A DNA stretch of 58,969 nt, taken from assembly GCF_000430625.1 (NCBI RefSeq), contig NZ_AUMJ01000044.1, forward strand, positions 1 through 58,969, given 5' to 3'. Shown here in pieces: positions 38,596-47,537 of the stretch; within the stretch, counting starts at the first letter, position 1; every line of letters begins with the position of its first letter. This stretch comes from Aneurinibacillus terranovensis DSM 18919. GTDB lineage: Bacteria > Bacillota > Bacilli > Aneurinibacillales > Aneurinibacillaceae. The position numbers were made by a program, and so were the translations under genes. A model generated the notes under the pieces. That model saw nothing but the letters and a program-made list of their open reading frames with translations. It searched no databases and was not told the origin of the DNA.

Positions 38596-39501
38596 ATGAA
38601 ACAGGAATACAAATCAGGGTTTGCTGCCATTATCGGCCGCCCCAATGTAGGAAAATCGACGCTTTTAAATCAGATTATCGGCCAAAAGATTGCGATTATG
38701 TCGGACAAGCCGCAGACAACAAGAAATAAAATCCGGGCCGTTTACACGTCGGAAGAAGGGCAGATTATTTTTCTCGATACGCCGGGGGTGCATAAACCGA
38801 AGTCCAAACTTGGCGATTATATGAACCGGATGGTTGAGGACGCCTTGCGTGAAGTGGATGTCATCTTATTTCTGGTAGACGCGTCCGAGAAATTGGGGCC
38901 GGGCGATGAATTTATTATCGAAAAGTTGAAAGATATCAAAACACCGGTCTACCTTGTCATTAATAAAATCGATAAAATCAGTCCGGAGGAATTGCTCCCG
39001 TATATTGACAAATACAGCAAACTGTATCCGTTTGCCCAGATTGTCCCGGTTTCTGCTCTGCACGGAAACAATGTGAACCGGTTAATGGATCAACTTCTGC
39101 TTGAACTTCCGGAAGGCCCACAGTACTATCCGGCTGACCAGGTAACAGACCATCCGGAACGTTTCATTGTGGCGGAACTGATTCGCGAGAAAGTGCTGCA
39201 CCTGACGCGCGAAGAAATCCCGCATTCCATTGCCGTAGTCATCGAACAGATGAAGGCGAGGGAAGATCATGACAATCTGGTCGATATTTATGCGACCATT
39301 TATACGGAACGGCAGACACAGAAGGGAATTCTCGTTGGCAAGCAGGGGTCTATGATGAAAGAAATCGGGAAGCGGGCCCGGGAAGATATCGAACGTTTGC
39401 TGGGGACGAAAGTTTATCTCAATCTCTGGATTAAAGTGAAAAAGGATTGGCGGAACCAGGAACAGCTATTTAAAAACTTTGGCTTTCACGATGAAGAGTA
39501 A
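38596..39501 (+). CDS. era: GTPase Era
   Basis: Era is an essential GTPase that binds the 3' end of 16S rRNA during 30S assembly. The 301-aa protein has G1 GRPNVGKST (residues 14-22), G3 DTPG, G4 NKID, and a C-terminal KH domain with [19 protein letters not shown]. It lies in the conserved ybeY-dgkA-cdd-era-recO cluster. AGGAGGATTTGGGG upstream supplies the ribosome binding site. Confidence 0.97.
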   Translation: MKQEYKSGFAAIIGRPNVGKSTLLNQIIGQKIAIMSDKPQTTRNKIRAVYTSEEGQIIFLDTPGVHKPKSKLGDYMNRMVEDALREVDVILFLVDASEKLGPGDEFIIEKLKDIKTPVYLVINKIDKISPEELLPYIDKYSKLYPFAQIVPVSALHGNNVNRLMDQLLLELPEGPQYYPADQVTDHPERFIVAELIREKVLHLTREEIPHSIAVVIEQMKAREDHDNLVDIYATIYTERQTQKGILVGKQGSMMKEIGKRAREDIERLLGTKVYLNLWIKVKKDWRNQEQLFKNFGFHDEE

Positions 39502-39617
39502 GGGTAACAGGTAATTATTCCTGTAAAATATTCCTTCGGATAACGCCATAGCCGGCAGGTCATGATATAAACATGATCGTCACTCATGCTTTATCTTTTC
39601 CGAAAGGATGGATACAA

Positions 39618-39761
39618 ATGATGAGAGATTTCTCCTGGAATTACTTCGTAAATACCGGTTGTATTCATGCGTATATGCTGTATACGGAACACAAAAACTA
39701 CCTTGACTCAGAGCAGCAGGAGACATCCGACGATATGGACGAGCCCCTCGAGATAGAATAG
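39618..39761 (+). CDS. yqzL: YqzL-like small protein
   Basis: A 47-aa protein starting MMRDFSWNYFVNTG, then AYMLYTEHK and an acidic tail. The start pattern, length and location between era and recO match B. subtilis YqzL, whose function is unknown. ATG 39618 (or 39621) follows AAGGATGG. A longer frame to 39573 lacks a ribosome binding site. Confidence 0.8.
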   Translation: MMRDFSWNYFVNTGCIHAYMLYTEHKNYLDSEQQETSDDMDEPLEIE

Positions 39762-39785
39762 AACGTTCGGGAGAGGAGAGGGCTT

Positions 39786-40595
39786 ATGATAGGAAAAGCG
39801 GAAGGAATTGTGGTTCGCACGACGGACTATGGGGAAGCCAATAAAATTCTCACTGTTTTCACGCGGGAAGCCGGTAAAATTGGCATCATGGCTCGCGGCG
39901 CGAAAAAAACGAAAAGCCGTTTTACAGCCATTTCTCAACTGTTTACATATGGTCATTTTCTATACCAGGCCGGTTCCGGTATGGCCTCGTTGCAGCAGGG
40001 TGACTTAATCCGTTCTTTTCGTTCGATACGTGAGGATTTAACAAAGACTGCCTACTCGGTCTATCTTGTGGAACTGCTTGACCGAATGACGGAAGACAAG
40101 GAACGAGACCCTTACTTATTTGATACATTATTATCGGCTTTGACCTGGGCGGATGAGGGCAAGGATATGGAAATTGTTGCTCGTCTTTTTGAGATGAAGA
40201 TGCTGCAGGCTGCGGGCTATCGCCCGCGGCTCGATGCGTGCGTTCACTGCGGTGCAGTCAATGTTCCGTTTTTTTTCAGTATTAAAGAAGGAGGATTTCT
40301 TTGCCAGAATTGCCAAAGACATGACCCTTATATGGTTCCGACTGGCCCGGGCGCCGTTAAAGTATTGCAGTACTTTACTCATATGCACATGCATCAGCTG
40401 GGAAATATAAATGTAAGCAGTAAAACAAAGCAGCAGCTGCGCCAAGTCATGCTTACGTTTTTTGATGAATACACCGGGCTTTCTCTCAAGTCGCGCAAAT
40501 TTCTCGATCAGCTGGAGCGAATGACGGAGACACTCACCGAGAAAGCAAACGAAAAAATCAATAATATAGCGGTAGAAAAACCGAAACATGAGTAG
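39786..40595 (+). CDS. recO: DNA repair protein RecO
   Basis: RecO (269 aa) anneals DNA and loads RecA with RecR in RecFOR recombination. It has an N-terminal OB fold (EGIVVRTTDYGEANKILTVFT), a helical middle domain and the four-Cys zinc motif CVHCG ... CQNC. GAGAGGAG precedes the ATG. In many Bacillales glyQ-glyS follow; here the next gene is ccpN. Confidence 0.95.
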   Translation: MIGKAEGIVVRTTDYGEANKILTVFTREAGKIGIMARGAKKTKSRFTAISQLFTYGHFLYQAGSGMASLQQGDLIRSFRSIREDLTKTAYSVYLVELLDRMTEDKERDPYLFDTLLSALTWADEGKDMEIVARLFEMKMLQAAGYRPRLDACVHCGAVNVPFFFSIKEGGFLCQNCQRHDPYMVPTGPGAVKVLQYFTHMHMHQLGNINVSSKTKQQLRQVMLTFFDEYTGLSLKSRKFLDQLERMTETLTEKANEKINNIAVEKPKHE

Positions 40596-40685
40596 ATCCT
40601 CAAAGAACCCACTGGCACTCCTTTTCCCATCGGATTTCACATTTTGTATGGGGACGGGAGTTTGTTCGTTTTTGTATAAAATATA

Positions 40686-40723
40686 TTGCAGGAATGAAGG
40701 GGTATTCTATAGTATATACTATA
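40686..40723 (+). promoter_or_regulatory. ccpN promoter with 16-bp palindrome
   Basis: TTGCAG (40686-40691) and TATAGT (40708-40713) are 16 bp apart. The -10 lies within a perfect palindrome TATAGTATATACTATA (40708-40723), a candidate operator over the transcription start. Confidence 0.45.
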
Positions 40724-40783
40724 TAGCTATATTTATTGTTTAGTATGGCATTTATTGTTTTTCACCACTGGAGGTGAATAATC

Positions 40784-41425
40784 ATCGAACTGACGAAACG
40801 ACAGGAACAGATTATTGAGATTGTAAAAAGTGAGGGGCCGATTACCGGTGAGCACATCGCGGAGCGCCTTTCCCTAACGCGGGCAACCCTCCGGCCTGAC
40901 CTGGCCATCCTTACCATGTCCGGATTTCTTGACGCCCGCCCCCGAGTAGGGTATTTTTACACGGGAAAAGACAGCAACCAACTCATCAAAGAACAAGTAA
41001 ATAAAAAAATTGTTAAAGATTACAAGGCTCAACCCATTGTAATTAGCGAATCAAGTTCCGTATATGATGGGATTTGCACGCTTTTTTTAGAGGATGTAGG
41101 GACTTTGTTTGTCGTGAATAATATGGGCCACCTGGCAGGTGTTGTTTCCCGCAAGGATCTTCTTCGAGCGGCCCTTGGCAAGCAAAATCTTACCGACATT
41201 CCAATTAGCATTATCATGACCCGAATGCCGAACATCATCACCTGTACAGCAGAGGAATCTCTTTTAGAAGCTGCCAAAAAATTAATTGACTATCAAATTG
41301 ATTCACTGCCGGTTGTACGCGCGGTCCAGAATGGTAATCGAACCGTGTTTGAAGTGATTGGACGCGTAACAAAGACAACCATAACGAAAGGATTCGTTGA
41401 ATTCGGCAACGAAGTAACGATTTAA
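40784..41425 (+). CDS. ccpN: CcpN-type transcriptional repressor (HTH plus two CBS domains)
   Basis: The family represses gluconeogenic genes (gapB, pckA) in B. subtilis. Residues 1-55 form a helix-turn-helix (IELTKRQEQIIEIVKSEG ... GEHIAERLSLTRATLRPDL) and the rest two CBS domains. In this frame no ATG, GTG or TTG lies between an upstream TGA (40775) and ATG 40916, which would delete the DNA-binding domain. The best-spaced codon after GGAGGTGA is ATC 40784, giving 213 aa, close to the B. subtilis length. Either a rare AUC or AUA start is used or a one-base frameshift separates GTG 40774 from the frame. It is paired with ppsR. Confidence 0.8.
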   Translation: MELTKRQEQIIEIVKSEGPITGEHIAERLSLTRATLRPDLAILTMSGFLDARPRVGYFYTGKDSNQLIKEQVNKKIVKDYKAQPIVISESSSVYDGICTLFLEDVGTLFVVNNMGHLAGVVSRKDLLRAALGKQNLTDIPISIIMTRMPNIITCTAEESLLEAAKKLIDYQIDSLPVVRAVQNGNRTVFEVIGRVTKTTITKGFVEFGNEVTI

Positions 41426-41434
41426 GGAGGTAGC

Positions 41435-42256
41435 ATGCAAAGACTGTCTAACGAAGCGATCGTCTATGTTGTATCTGATTCAGTTGGAGAAACAGCGGAA
41501 TTCGTAGTAAAAGCGGCGGCCAGCCAATTTGGCGGGCAAACCCTTCACATACGCAAATTTCCTTACATAGAAGATGAAGGCACCATAAATGAAATTATTC
41601 TGGCGGCAAAAGAAAGCGAGGCAATTATCGCCTATACGATTGTTATCCCATCGCTGAAAAAACATATGAGGGAAAGAGCGCAGCAGAGCGGAGTGACCGC
41701 GATTGATATTATGTCGCCCATGGTCAATGCGTTTAAGGATTATTTTCATATTGAACCGGTCAACCAGCCCGGGCTTGTCCGCCAACTCGATGAAGACTAT
41801 TTTCGCAAAGTGGAAGCCATTGAATTTGCGGTTAAATATGATGACGGCCGGGATCCTCGCGGCCTGCTGCGTGCGGATGTTATCTTGATAGGCGTTTCCC
41901 GAACTTCTAAGACACCTCTCTCGATGTATCTTGCAAACAAGCGCTATAAGGTTGCCAATGTACCGCTTGTTCCTGAAGTTGAACCTCCCGAGGAATTGTT
42001 CCTTGTACCCAATAAAAAGTGCATCGGCCTTACCATTAGTTCCGACCAGTTAAACATGATACGAACCGAGCGTTTAAAATCTCTTGGTCTTACCTCTCAG
42101 GCGAACTATGCCAACGTAGAACGCATTAAATTAGAGCTTGAATACGCGGAAAGCGTCATGCAACGCGTTGGCTGCCCGGTTATTAACGTTTCCAATAAGG
42201 CTGTGGAAGAGACAGCCAATATCATTATTGAAATTATTAAACAAAGAGACATGTAA
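41435..42256 (+). CDS. PPDK regulatory protein-like kinase/phosphatase (YqfL/PpsR)
   Basis: A DUF299 family protein of 273 aa with the P-loop-like motif [11 protein letters not shown] near residues 152-162. Relatives are bifunctional serine/threonine kinases and pyrophosphorylases acting on pyruvate phosphate dikinase or PEP synthase. In B. subtilis the homologue YqfL modulates CcpN-dependent control. The ATG follows AAGGAGG, 9 bp after ccpN, so the two form an operon. Confidence 0.92.
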   Translation: MQRLSNEAIVYVVSDSVGETAEFVVKAAASQFGGQTLHIRKFPYIEDEGTINEIILAAKESEAIIAYTIVIPSLKKHMRERAQQSGVTAIDIMSPMVNAFKDYFHIEPVNQPGLVRQLDEDYFRKVEAIEFAVKYDDGRDPRGLLRADVILIGVSRTSKTPLSMYLANKRYKVANVPLVPEVEPPEELFLVPNKKCIGLTISSDQLNMIRTERLKSLGLTSQANYANVERIKLELEYAESVMQRVGCPVINVSNKAVEETANIIIEIIKQRDM

Positions 42257-42259
42257 GCC

Positions 42260-42290
42260 ATGCAGGTAGCGATAAGCTGCCTGTATTTTT
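42260..42290 (+). terminator. Terminator after ppsR
   Basis: An 11-bp stem (42260-42270 with 42276-42286, two G-U pairs) with a 5-base loop, then TTTT. Confidence 0.75.
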
Positions 42291-42371
42291 CTCTTTTTCG
42301 ACATGATTCGAAATTGACAAACTATATCATTCATGCAGGAAAAAAGAAGATGGGCGTAGAATAGTACGATT

Positions 42372-42824
42372 ATGAACGAAAAAACACTAGAAATATGGGT
42401 TGATGCCGATTCTTGCCCCGTAAAAAATGAAATTGTGCTGGAAGCAGAAAAATGCGATTGTTTTGTTCATTTTGTCGCCTCCTACGATCATCAGCTTACG
42501 ATTGAACACCCGAAAGTACAGACCATAGCGGTTGACAGCGGATACCAGTCCGTTGATATGTATATCATCAACCATGTGAAAGAAAAGGACCTCGTCATCA
42601 CGGACGACTACGGCCTGGCGTGTCTTGTATTGGAGAAAGGGTGCTTAGCGTTAGGGACGAGAGGAAAAGAATATACTAAGGAAAATATATCTTTTTTGCT
42701 TATGAATCGGTATGCTTCAGAGCAAATTGCGAAGGTAGGGGGGAAGCGTAAAGGCCCTCGCCCTCTCCAGAAAGAGGAAATCGCTCATTTTCGACAAATC
42801 CTGCAAAAACTTTTACTGCAATGA
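42372..42824 (+). CDS. YaiI/YqxD family protein (UPF0178, DUF188)
   Basis: A 150-aa protein with the family motifs WVDADSCPVKNEI at the N-terminus, VDSGYQSVDMYI and ITDDYGLACLVLEKG, giving conserved acidic residues like those of PIN-type nucleases. Function is unproven. It lies ahead of dnaG as in B. subtilis (yqxD-dnaG-sigA). Confidence 0.9.
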   Translation: MNEKTLEIWVDADSCPVKNEIVLEAEKCDCFVHFVASYDHQLTIEHPKVQTIAVDSGYQSVDMYIINHVKEKDLVITDDYGLACLVLEKGCLALGTRGKEYTKENISFLLMNRYASEQIAKVGGKRKGPRPLQKEEIAHFRQILQKLLLQ

Positions 42825-42912
42825 GAAGGAGATTGAAGGATTTTGCCGAATTATATTATTCCGTTGCCCCAAAATGTAATATTGACGGAATTTGGGAAGT
42901 TCAGGTGAGAAC

Positions 42913-44733
42913 ATGACAGGACGAATTCCTAAAGATGTCATCGAGAAGGTACGCGTAAAAAATGACATTCTGGAAGTAATAGGCCAGCATGTTCATTTGA
43001 AAAAAACAGGACGCAACTATTTTGGACTATGCCCGTTCCATTCAGAAAAATCTCCATCTTTTGCCGTACAACCGGATAAGCAGTTGTTTCGCTGCTACGG
43101 CTGCGGTGAATCGGGTAATGTAATCTCATTTGTGATGAAGATGGAAGGGCTCGAATTTCCGGAAGCGATTCGGGTGCTGGCGGAGCGGGCTGGCGTGGAA
43201 TTGCCTGTTCAAGAAGCCACACCTGAAAACAAGCAGGCCCGGCAGAAAAAAGAAATCATGCTGGAAGCTCACGATAGGGTTGCGCAATTGTATCATCATA
43301 TTCTAACCAGTACAGAATACGGTGAACAGGGGCGCAATTACTTGTTGAACAGAAATGTTCAGCCTGCTACAATTAAAGAGTTTGCTCTTGGATTCAGTCC
43401 GGATAGCTGGGATTTTGTCACTCGCATTCTCGAGAAAAGAGGATATCCATTACCGTTAATGGAAGAAGCAGGGTTGCTGAGTCGCAAGGACAAGACCAGT
43501 CGGCCTTTTGATAAATTCCGTGGACGGGTTATGTTCCCCATTCATGATACACAGGGAAGAGTGGTGGCTTTCGGGGCCCGGATTATTGGTGAAGGACAGC
43601 CAAAATATTTAAACAGTCCGGAAACGCCGCTGTTTAATAAAAGTCAACTGCTGTTTAATCTTCATCGCGCACGCGCCCATATTCGCAAGAAGCAGGAGGC
43701 TGTGCTGTTTGAGGGATATGTTGATGTGATATCTGCGTGGCAGGCCGGAGTTTTAAACGGTATTGCCTCACTGGGCACGGCTCTTACGGAGCAACAGGCC
43801 CGAATTATTCGCCGGAATACGGAAAATGTGGTACTCTGCTACGACTCTGATCAAGCAGGAATCGAGGCGGCTTTTAAGGGCGCTGAGTTGCTGGTCAATG
43901 CCGGCTGTGCCGTAAAAGTTGCGCAAATGCCTGCTGGCATGGATCCCGATGAATATATTCAAAAGTATGGGGCAGAGCGATTCAAGCAGGACATTTTATT
44001 AAATACGATGTCTCTTACCGCTTACCGCCTGCAGGTGATCCGCTCACATTATGACGTAAAAGACGAGACGGAGCGTCAGAAATACATCAGCGAAGCTCTG
44101 GAACAGATATCCCGTCTTCGCAGTGCCGTAGAGCGTGATCATTACTTGCGCCAGCTGGCTGAAGAATTTCATTATTCGCTTGATGCGCTGAAAGCGGATC
44201 AGTACAAAATTTTTAAAAAACAAAAAAAAACGGCTTTGAGGGATAATCTGTCAGATAGTTGGAATAATAGTATAGATAATAGCAGACATATGACTGTAAA
44301 GCCGCTTCTGCCCGCTTATCTCAATGCGGAAAAGTATTTAATGGCTTTGATGATGCAAAATGCGGATATTTCTCACCAGGTGCAGCTAACGATTGGAGCC
44401 GATTTTATCGTTGAAGATCACGCAGCCCTTGCCGCTTATCTATACAGTTACTACGCAGCCGGATATGAACCGGATGTAGCCCGCTTTACTTCTTTTCTTC
44501 AGGATGAGCGATTGATTCGGAAAGCTTCTGAGCTGGCGATGATCGACATTGACCCGGAAAGTACAACGCAGCGGCAGTTGGATGATTACATCAGACAGGT
44601 GTTGGCTTATCCGAAGCGAATACAAATAGAAGAGCTTGAACAAGAAAAGAAAAAGCAGGAGAAATTGGGGAACACCTTAGAAGCAGCTCGGATCGGTATG
44701 GAAATGGTCCGATTAAAAAAGCTTTTAAAATAA
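42913..44733 (+). CDS. dnaG: DNA primase DnaG
   Basis: DnaG synthesises RNA primers at the replication fork. The 606-aa protein has an N-terminal CHC2 zinc domain (Cys40, His43, Cys61, Cys64), the Toprim core with LFEGYVDVISAWQAG and CYDSDQAG, and a C-terminal helicase-binding domain. ATG 42913 follows AGGTGA; a TTG start 21 bp upstream is less likely. It belongs to the macromolecular synthesis unit with rpoD. Confidence 0.97.
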   Translation: MTGRIPKDVIEKVRVKNDILEVIGQHVHLKKTGRNYFGLCPFHSEKSPSFAVQPDKQLFRCYGCGESGNVISFVMKMEGLEFPEAIRVLAERAGVELPVQEATPENKQARQKKEIMLEAHDRVAQLYHHILTSTEYGEQGRNYLLNRNVQPATIKEFALGFSPDSWDFVTRILEKRGYPLPLMEEAGLLSRKDKTSRPFDKFRGRVMFPIHDTQGRVVAFGARIIGEGQPKYLNSPETPLFNKSQLLFNLHRARAHIRKKQEAVLFEGYVDVISAWQAGVLNGIASLGTALTEQQARIIRRNTENVVLCYDSDQAGIEAAFKGAELLVNAGCAVKVAQMPAGMDPDEYIQKYGAERFKQDILLNTMSLTAYRLQVIRSHYDVKDETERQKYISEALEQISRLRSAVERDHYLRQLAEEFHYSLDALKADQYKIFKKQKKTALRDNLSDSWNNSIDNSRHMTVKPLLPAYLNAEKYLMALMMQNADISHQVQLTIGADFIVEDHAALAAYLYSYYAAGYEPDVARFTSFLQDERLIRKASELAMIDIDPESTTQRQLDDYIRQVLAYPKRIQIEELEQEKKKQEKLGNTLEAARIGMEMVRLKKLLK

Positions 44734-44767
44734 ATGATAATGGAGCCCGTGGGAAGGAGGGAATACC

Positions 44768-45898
44768 ATGACAAAGAAGACAGAAAGCAAACCGGAGATG
44801 GAAATAACCCTGGATCAGGTCAAGGACCAATTGATCGAAAAGGGTAAAAAACGCGGTATGCTCACGTACAAAGAAATCATGGAACGTCTCTCTACCTTTG
44901 ATCAAGATCCCGATCAAATCGATGAATTTTTTGAGTACCTGAATGATCAAAGGATAGAGGTAATAAATGAAGAAGATGAGGAAGATGACGATGATCCAAT
45001 TCTTCCTCAGACAGACAGTGATGAGAACGAAGAATTCAATTTGGATGACCTCTCCGTTCCACCCGGTGTGAAAATTAATGACCCGGTTCGTATGTATTTG
45101 AAAGAAATCGGTCGTGTGCCTTTGCTCTCCGCGGAGGAAGAGATTAATCTCGCCAAGCGGATTGAAGAAGGTGATGAAGAAGCCAAGAGGCGGCTGGCCG
45201 AAGCCAACCTGCGTTTGGTTGTCAGCATCGCGAAAAGGTATGTAGGGCGCGGCATGCTGTTTCTCGATCTGATTCAGGAAGGCAACATGGGATTGATCAA
45301 AGCTGTTGAAAAATTCGACTACCAGAAGGGCTACAAGTTCAGTACGTATGCCACATGGTGGATTCGCCAGGCAATTACCCGCGCGATAGCGGATCAGGCG
45401 CGTACAATTCGTATTCCTGTTCATATGGTGGAAACAATTAATAAATTGATTCGTGTGTCCCGCCAACTTCTTCAGGAACTGGGCCGCGAACCTTCACCGG
45501 AAGAAATTGCTGAGAAAATGGACCTTACACCTGAAAAGGTCCGGGAAATTATGAAAATCGCACAGGAGCCGGTTTCGCTGGAAACGCCAATCGGCGAGGA
45601 AGATGACTCCCATCTGGGTGACTTTATCGAAGACCAGGAAGCGCTCGCTCCATCGGATGCGGCCGCCTATGAATTGCTCAAAGAACAGCTGGAAGACGTA
45701 CTCGACACGTTAACCGAGCGGGAAGAGAATGTGCTTCGTTTACGCTTTGGGCTCGATGACGGCAGAACGCGCACGCTTGAAGAGGTCGGTAAAGTGTTTG
45801 GCGTTACCCGGGAACGGATCCGCCAAATCGAAGCGAAAGCTCTCCGTAAGCTTCGTCACCCCAGTCGCAGCAAGAGACTTAAAGACTTCTTAGAATAA
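44768..45898 (+). CDS. sigA: RNA polymerase primary sigma factor SigA (RpoD)
   Basis: The housekeeping sigma factor, 376 aa. Region 1.1 is followed by an acidic linker ([11 protein letters not shown]), region 1.2 with [16 protein letters not shown], region 2 with [18 protein letters not shown], region 3, and region 4 with [19 protein letters not shown] that reads the -35 box. GGAAGGAGGG precedes the ATG, 34 bp after dnaG. Confidence 0.98.
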   Translation: MTKKTESKPEMEITLDQVKDQLIEKGKKRGMLTYKEIMERLSTFDQDPDQIDEFFEYLNDQRIEVINEEDEEDDDDPILPQTDSDENEEFNLDDLSVPPGVKINDPVRMYLKEIGRVPLLSAEEEINLAKRIEEGDEEAKRRLAEANLRLVVSIAKRYVGRGMLFLDLIQEGNMGLIKAVEKFDYQKGYKFSTYATWWIRQAITRAIADQARTIRIPVHMVETINKLIRVSRQLLQELGREPSPEEIAEKMDLTPEKVREIMKIAQEPVSLETPIGEEDDSHLGDFIEDQEALAPSDAAAYELLKEQLEDVLDTLTEREENVLRLRFGLDDGRTRTLEEVGKVFGVTRERIRQIEAKALRKLRHPSRSKRLKDFLE

Positions 45899-45912
45899 TG
45901 TTTGTTTTGTAT

Positions 45913-45942
45913 AGCCTGCGTTTCGACGACGTAGGCTTTTTT
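45913..45942 (+). terminator. Terminator after sigA
   Basis: AGCCTGCGT / ACGTAGGCT (45913-45921 with 45929-45937, one G-U) followed by T5. Confidence 0.85.
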
Positions 45943-46018
45943 CATTTGATATTCATGATTCGATTCGTAAGTAAAAATCCGTGATTCCATGACATTTGCA
46001 TTTGGAGGTCTCCGCTGT

Positions 46019-46894
46019 ATGAATGAGCAGAAAAAGAAGGTGATTTTAGGCGAAATAGAGTATTGGCGCCAAAGTCATCTGCTTCCATCCCATTATTGCG
46101 ACTTTTTGTTGAATCTGTATACAGAAGGTGAGAAGGATAGTATGGACGGCGGTGGTCGCGCTTCCAAAGTCACAAAGGAAGCGGGGTCCGAATCCCTGTC
46201 TGCGTTCTCATTTCCCAGATTAGAAAGGAAATGGGCCGTCACCATTCTGTCTGTGATTGTACTGCTGTATCTTGTTTTTCATTTTACCGATTTTACCATC
46301 ACAATGCAAATGACGATGCTATCAATTTTAACAATTGGGTTGTATATTTTAGCGTTTATTGGGAAAGAAGATCGACTTTCGAAGCATATTTTTCTCGGGG
46401 CTGCTTCCATTCTGCTTGCTTTGAGCGGTCTCTACTTTTTAAAGTATCAAGGTTACAGTGCAACGGTTATCATCGGATTTCTGGTTATTGTTTGCTGCCT
46501 GTGGGTGGCTACCGGACTGGCCGCTAACAAGCGGTACATTTCCTTTTCCGGACTGCTTGGTCTGCAGGCAATTTACGGGTGGATAACGTACCGGCGTCTC
46601 ATCGATGATTTTGCCTGGTGGCGGGTGGAATGTTTCTGGATCCCTATTGCCATTGTTCTCGTCGTTCTCGGCCTCATCTGGAACCGGCGCAAAGGCGAAA
46701 CGGCAGCGCTTTTCTTTTTCAACGGGATCATCGGCCTGTTCGGTTCGGAAATCGCTTGTTTCTTTCTCGGTCAGGCATCCAAAGACGTCCTGCTCTACTC
46801 TCTCTATATTAAGATTATTTTTGTCGCGTTTTTTCTCCGCTCGCTGAAAAATTTGTGGTGGCGCTGGGTCAGCAAGCAGCAGGCTCTGCGTTAG
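46019..46894 (+). CDS. Membrane protein of unknown function
   Basis: The 291-aa product has a hydrophilic N-terminus (MNEQKKKVILGEIEYWRQSH, then LLPSHYCDFLLNLYTEGE) resembling the cytoplasmic heads of several Bacillales membrane proteins. About eight hydrophobic helices follow from residue 60 to 280 and a basic end (WWRWVSKQQALR). Two successive helices contain WVATGLAANKRYISFSG. I do not recognise a functional family. ATG 46019 follows GGAGGT; the frame is open to 45989 without support. Confidence 0.7.
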   Translation: MNEQKKKVILGEIEYWRQSHLLPSHYCDFLLNLYTEGEKDSMDGGGRASKVTKEAGSESLSAFSFPRLERKWAVTILSVIVLLYLVFHFTDFTITMQMTMLSILTIGLYILAFIGKEDRLSKHIFLGAASILLALSGLYFLKYQGYSATVIIGFLVIVCCLWVATGLAANKRYISFSGLLGLQAIYGWITYRRLIDDFAWWRVECFWIPIAIVLVVLGLIWNRRKGETAALFFFNGIIGLFGSEIACFFLGQASKDVLLYSLYIKIIFVAFFLRSLKNLWWRWVSKQQALR

Positions 46895-46950
46895 GCAGCG
46901 TAATGTAAAACGTGCGTGTTCGGCAACAAAGCTGCGTGCGGGATGCATCG

Positions 46951-47020
46951 AATCCGTTTATTTTTGCCGAGTTTTCCCTTACAGGGAAGTTTAGACTGTC
47001 CGTGCTCCTCTTCTGTTTGG
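46951..47020. repeat. Partial left arm of the structured repeat family
   Basis: CCGTTTATTTTTGCCGAG, CCCTTACAGGGAAG, GACTGTCCGTGCTCCTC: closely similar to the left arm at 13600-13655. No matching right arm follows within 100 bp. A complete copy starts 105 bp further on. The sequence between (47021-47124) has only degenerate resemblance to the core. Confidence 0.6.
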
Positions 47021-47124
47021 AAACGGAAATTGCATTTACGCGGGGGCCTGCATGCAAGGCGGCTGTTCTTTTCCTGTCTACTCATCATCCATGTTTGTCG
47101 GAACGCAAATACGGATTTGGCTGC

Positions 47125-47325
47125 AATGGAATGGTACGTTTCTTACTTTTTGCTTTTTTCCCGCTGCCTAGTGTTATGAACAAAGGAGAACGTCTTTCTG
47201 CCCGATTGCCTCCCTCTTTGAGTTACCCAGATGTTTCGGGCAGGTTCCCCTTTGTTCATAACACGGACAATTTATACTTCCCTGCAAGGGAAAACTCGCA
47301 AAAAGTAAAAACGACCCATTCCATT
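47125..47325. repeat. Structured inverted-repeat element, complete copy
   Basis: The ends AATGGAATGG (47125-47134) and CCATTCCATT (47316-47325) close a long palindrome. Internal pairing includes a perfect 16-bp stem GTGTTATGAACAAAGG / CCTTTGTTCATAACAC (47171-47186 with 47249-47264) and the core hairpin CTGCCCGA/TCGGGCAG (47198-47243) with loop motif CTCTTTGAG and ACCCAGATGTTT. This is the cleanest reference copy in the window. Confidence 0.85.
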
Positions 47326-47369
47326 GCCCCACCGAACCATTGATGTTGCGACAAACGTGGATTTATTTA

Positions 47370-47383
47370 TGAAAACGCTTTCG
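47370..47383 (+). promoter_or_regulatory. Catabolite-responsive element (cre, CcpA site)
   Basis: TGAAAACGCTTTCG matches the cre consensus TGWAANCGNTNWCA at all but the last position. It lies about 155 bp before the acyl-CoA dehydrogenase gene, consistent with glucose repression of fatty-acid oxidation. The -10-like TAGAAT at 47413 suggests the site is near or on the promoter. Confidence 0.7.
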
Positions 47384-47537
47384 AAACTATGGCAGGAATT
47401 CTTCGATCGATGTAGAATAAAATAGATTCAGAAAAGTACGAAGTATAAATCTTGTAACCGTTTCACATTTTAAAAAAACTGCGATCCTGAACAATCGCTC
47501 AATCACTCAATCACCGAGGAGAAAGGACGGAGAGAGA

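Noticed and set aside
46912-47343. A 143-codon frame between the membrane protein and acyl-CoA dehydrogenase genes
   Set aside because: Overlaps the inverted repeats, with open frames on both strands typical of palindromes and no ribosome binding site.
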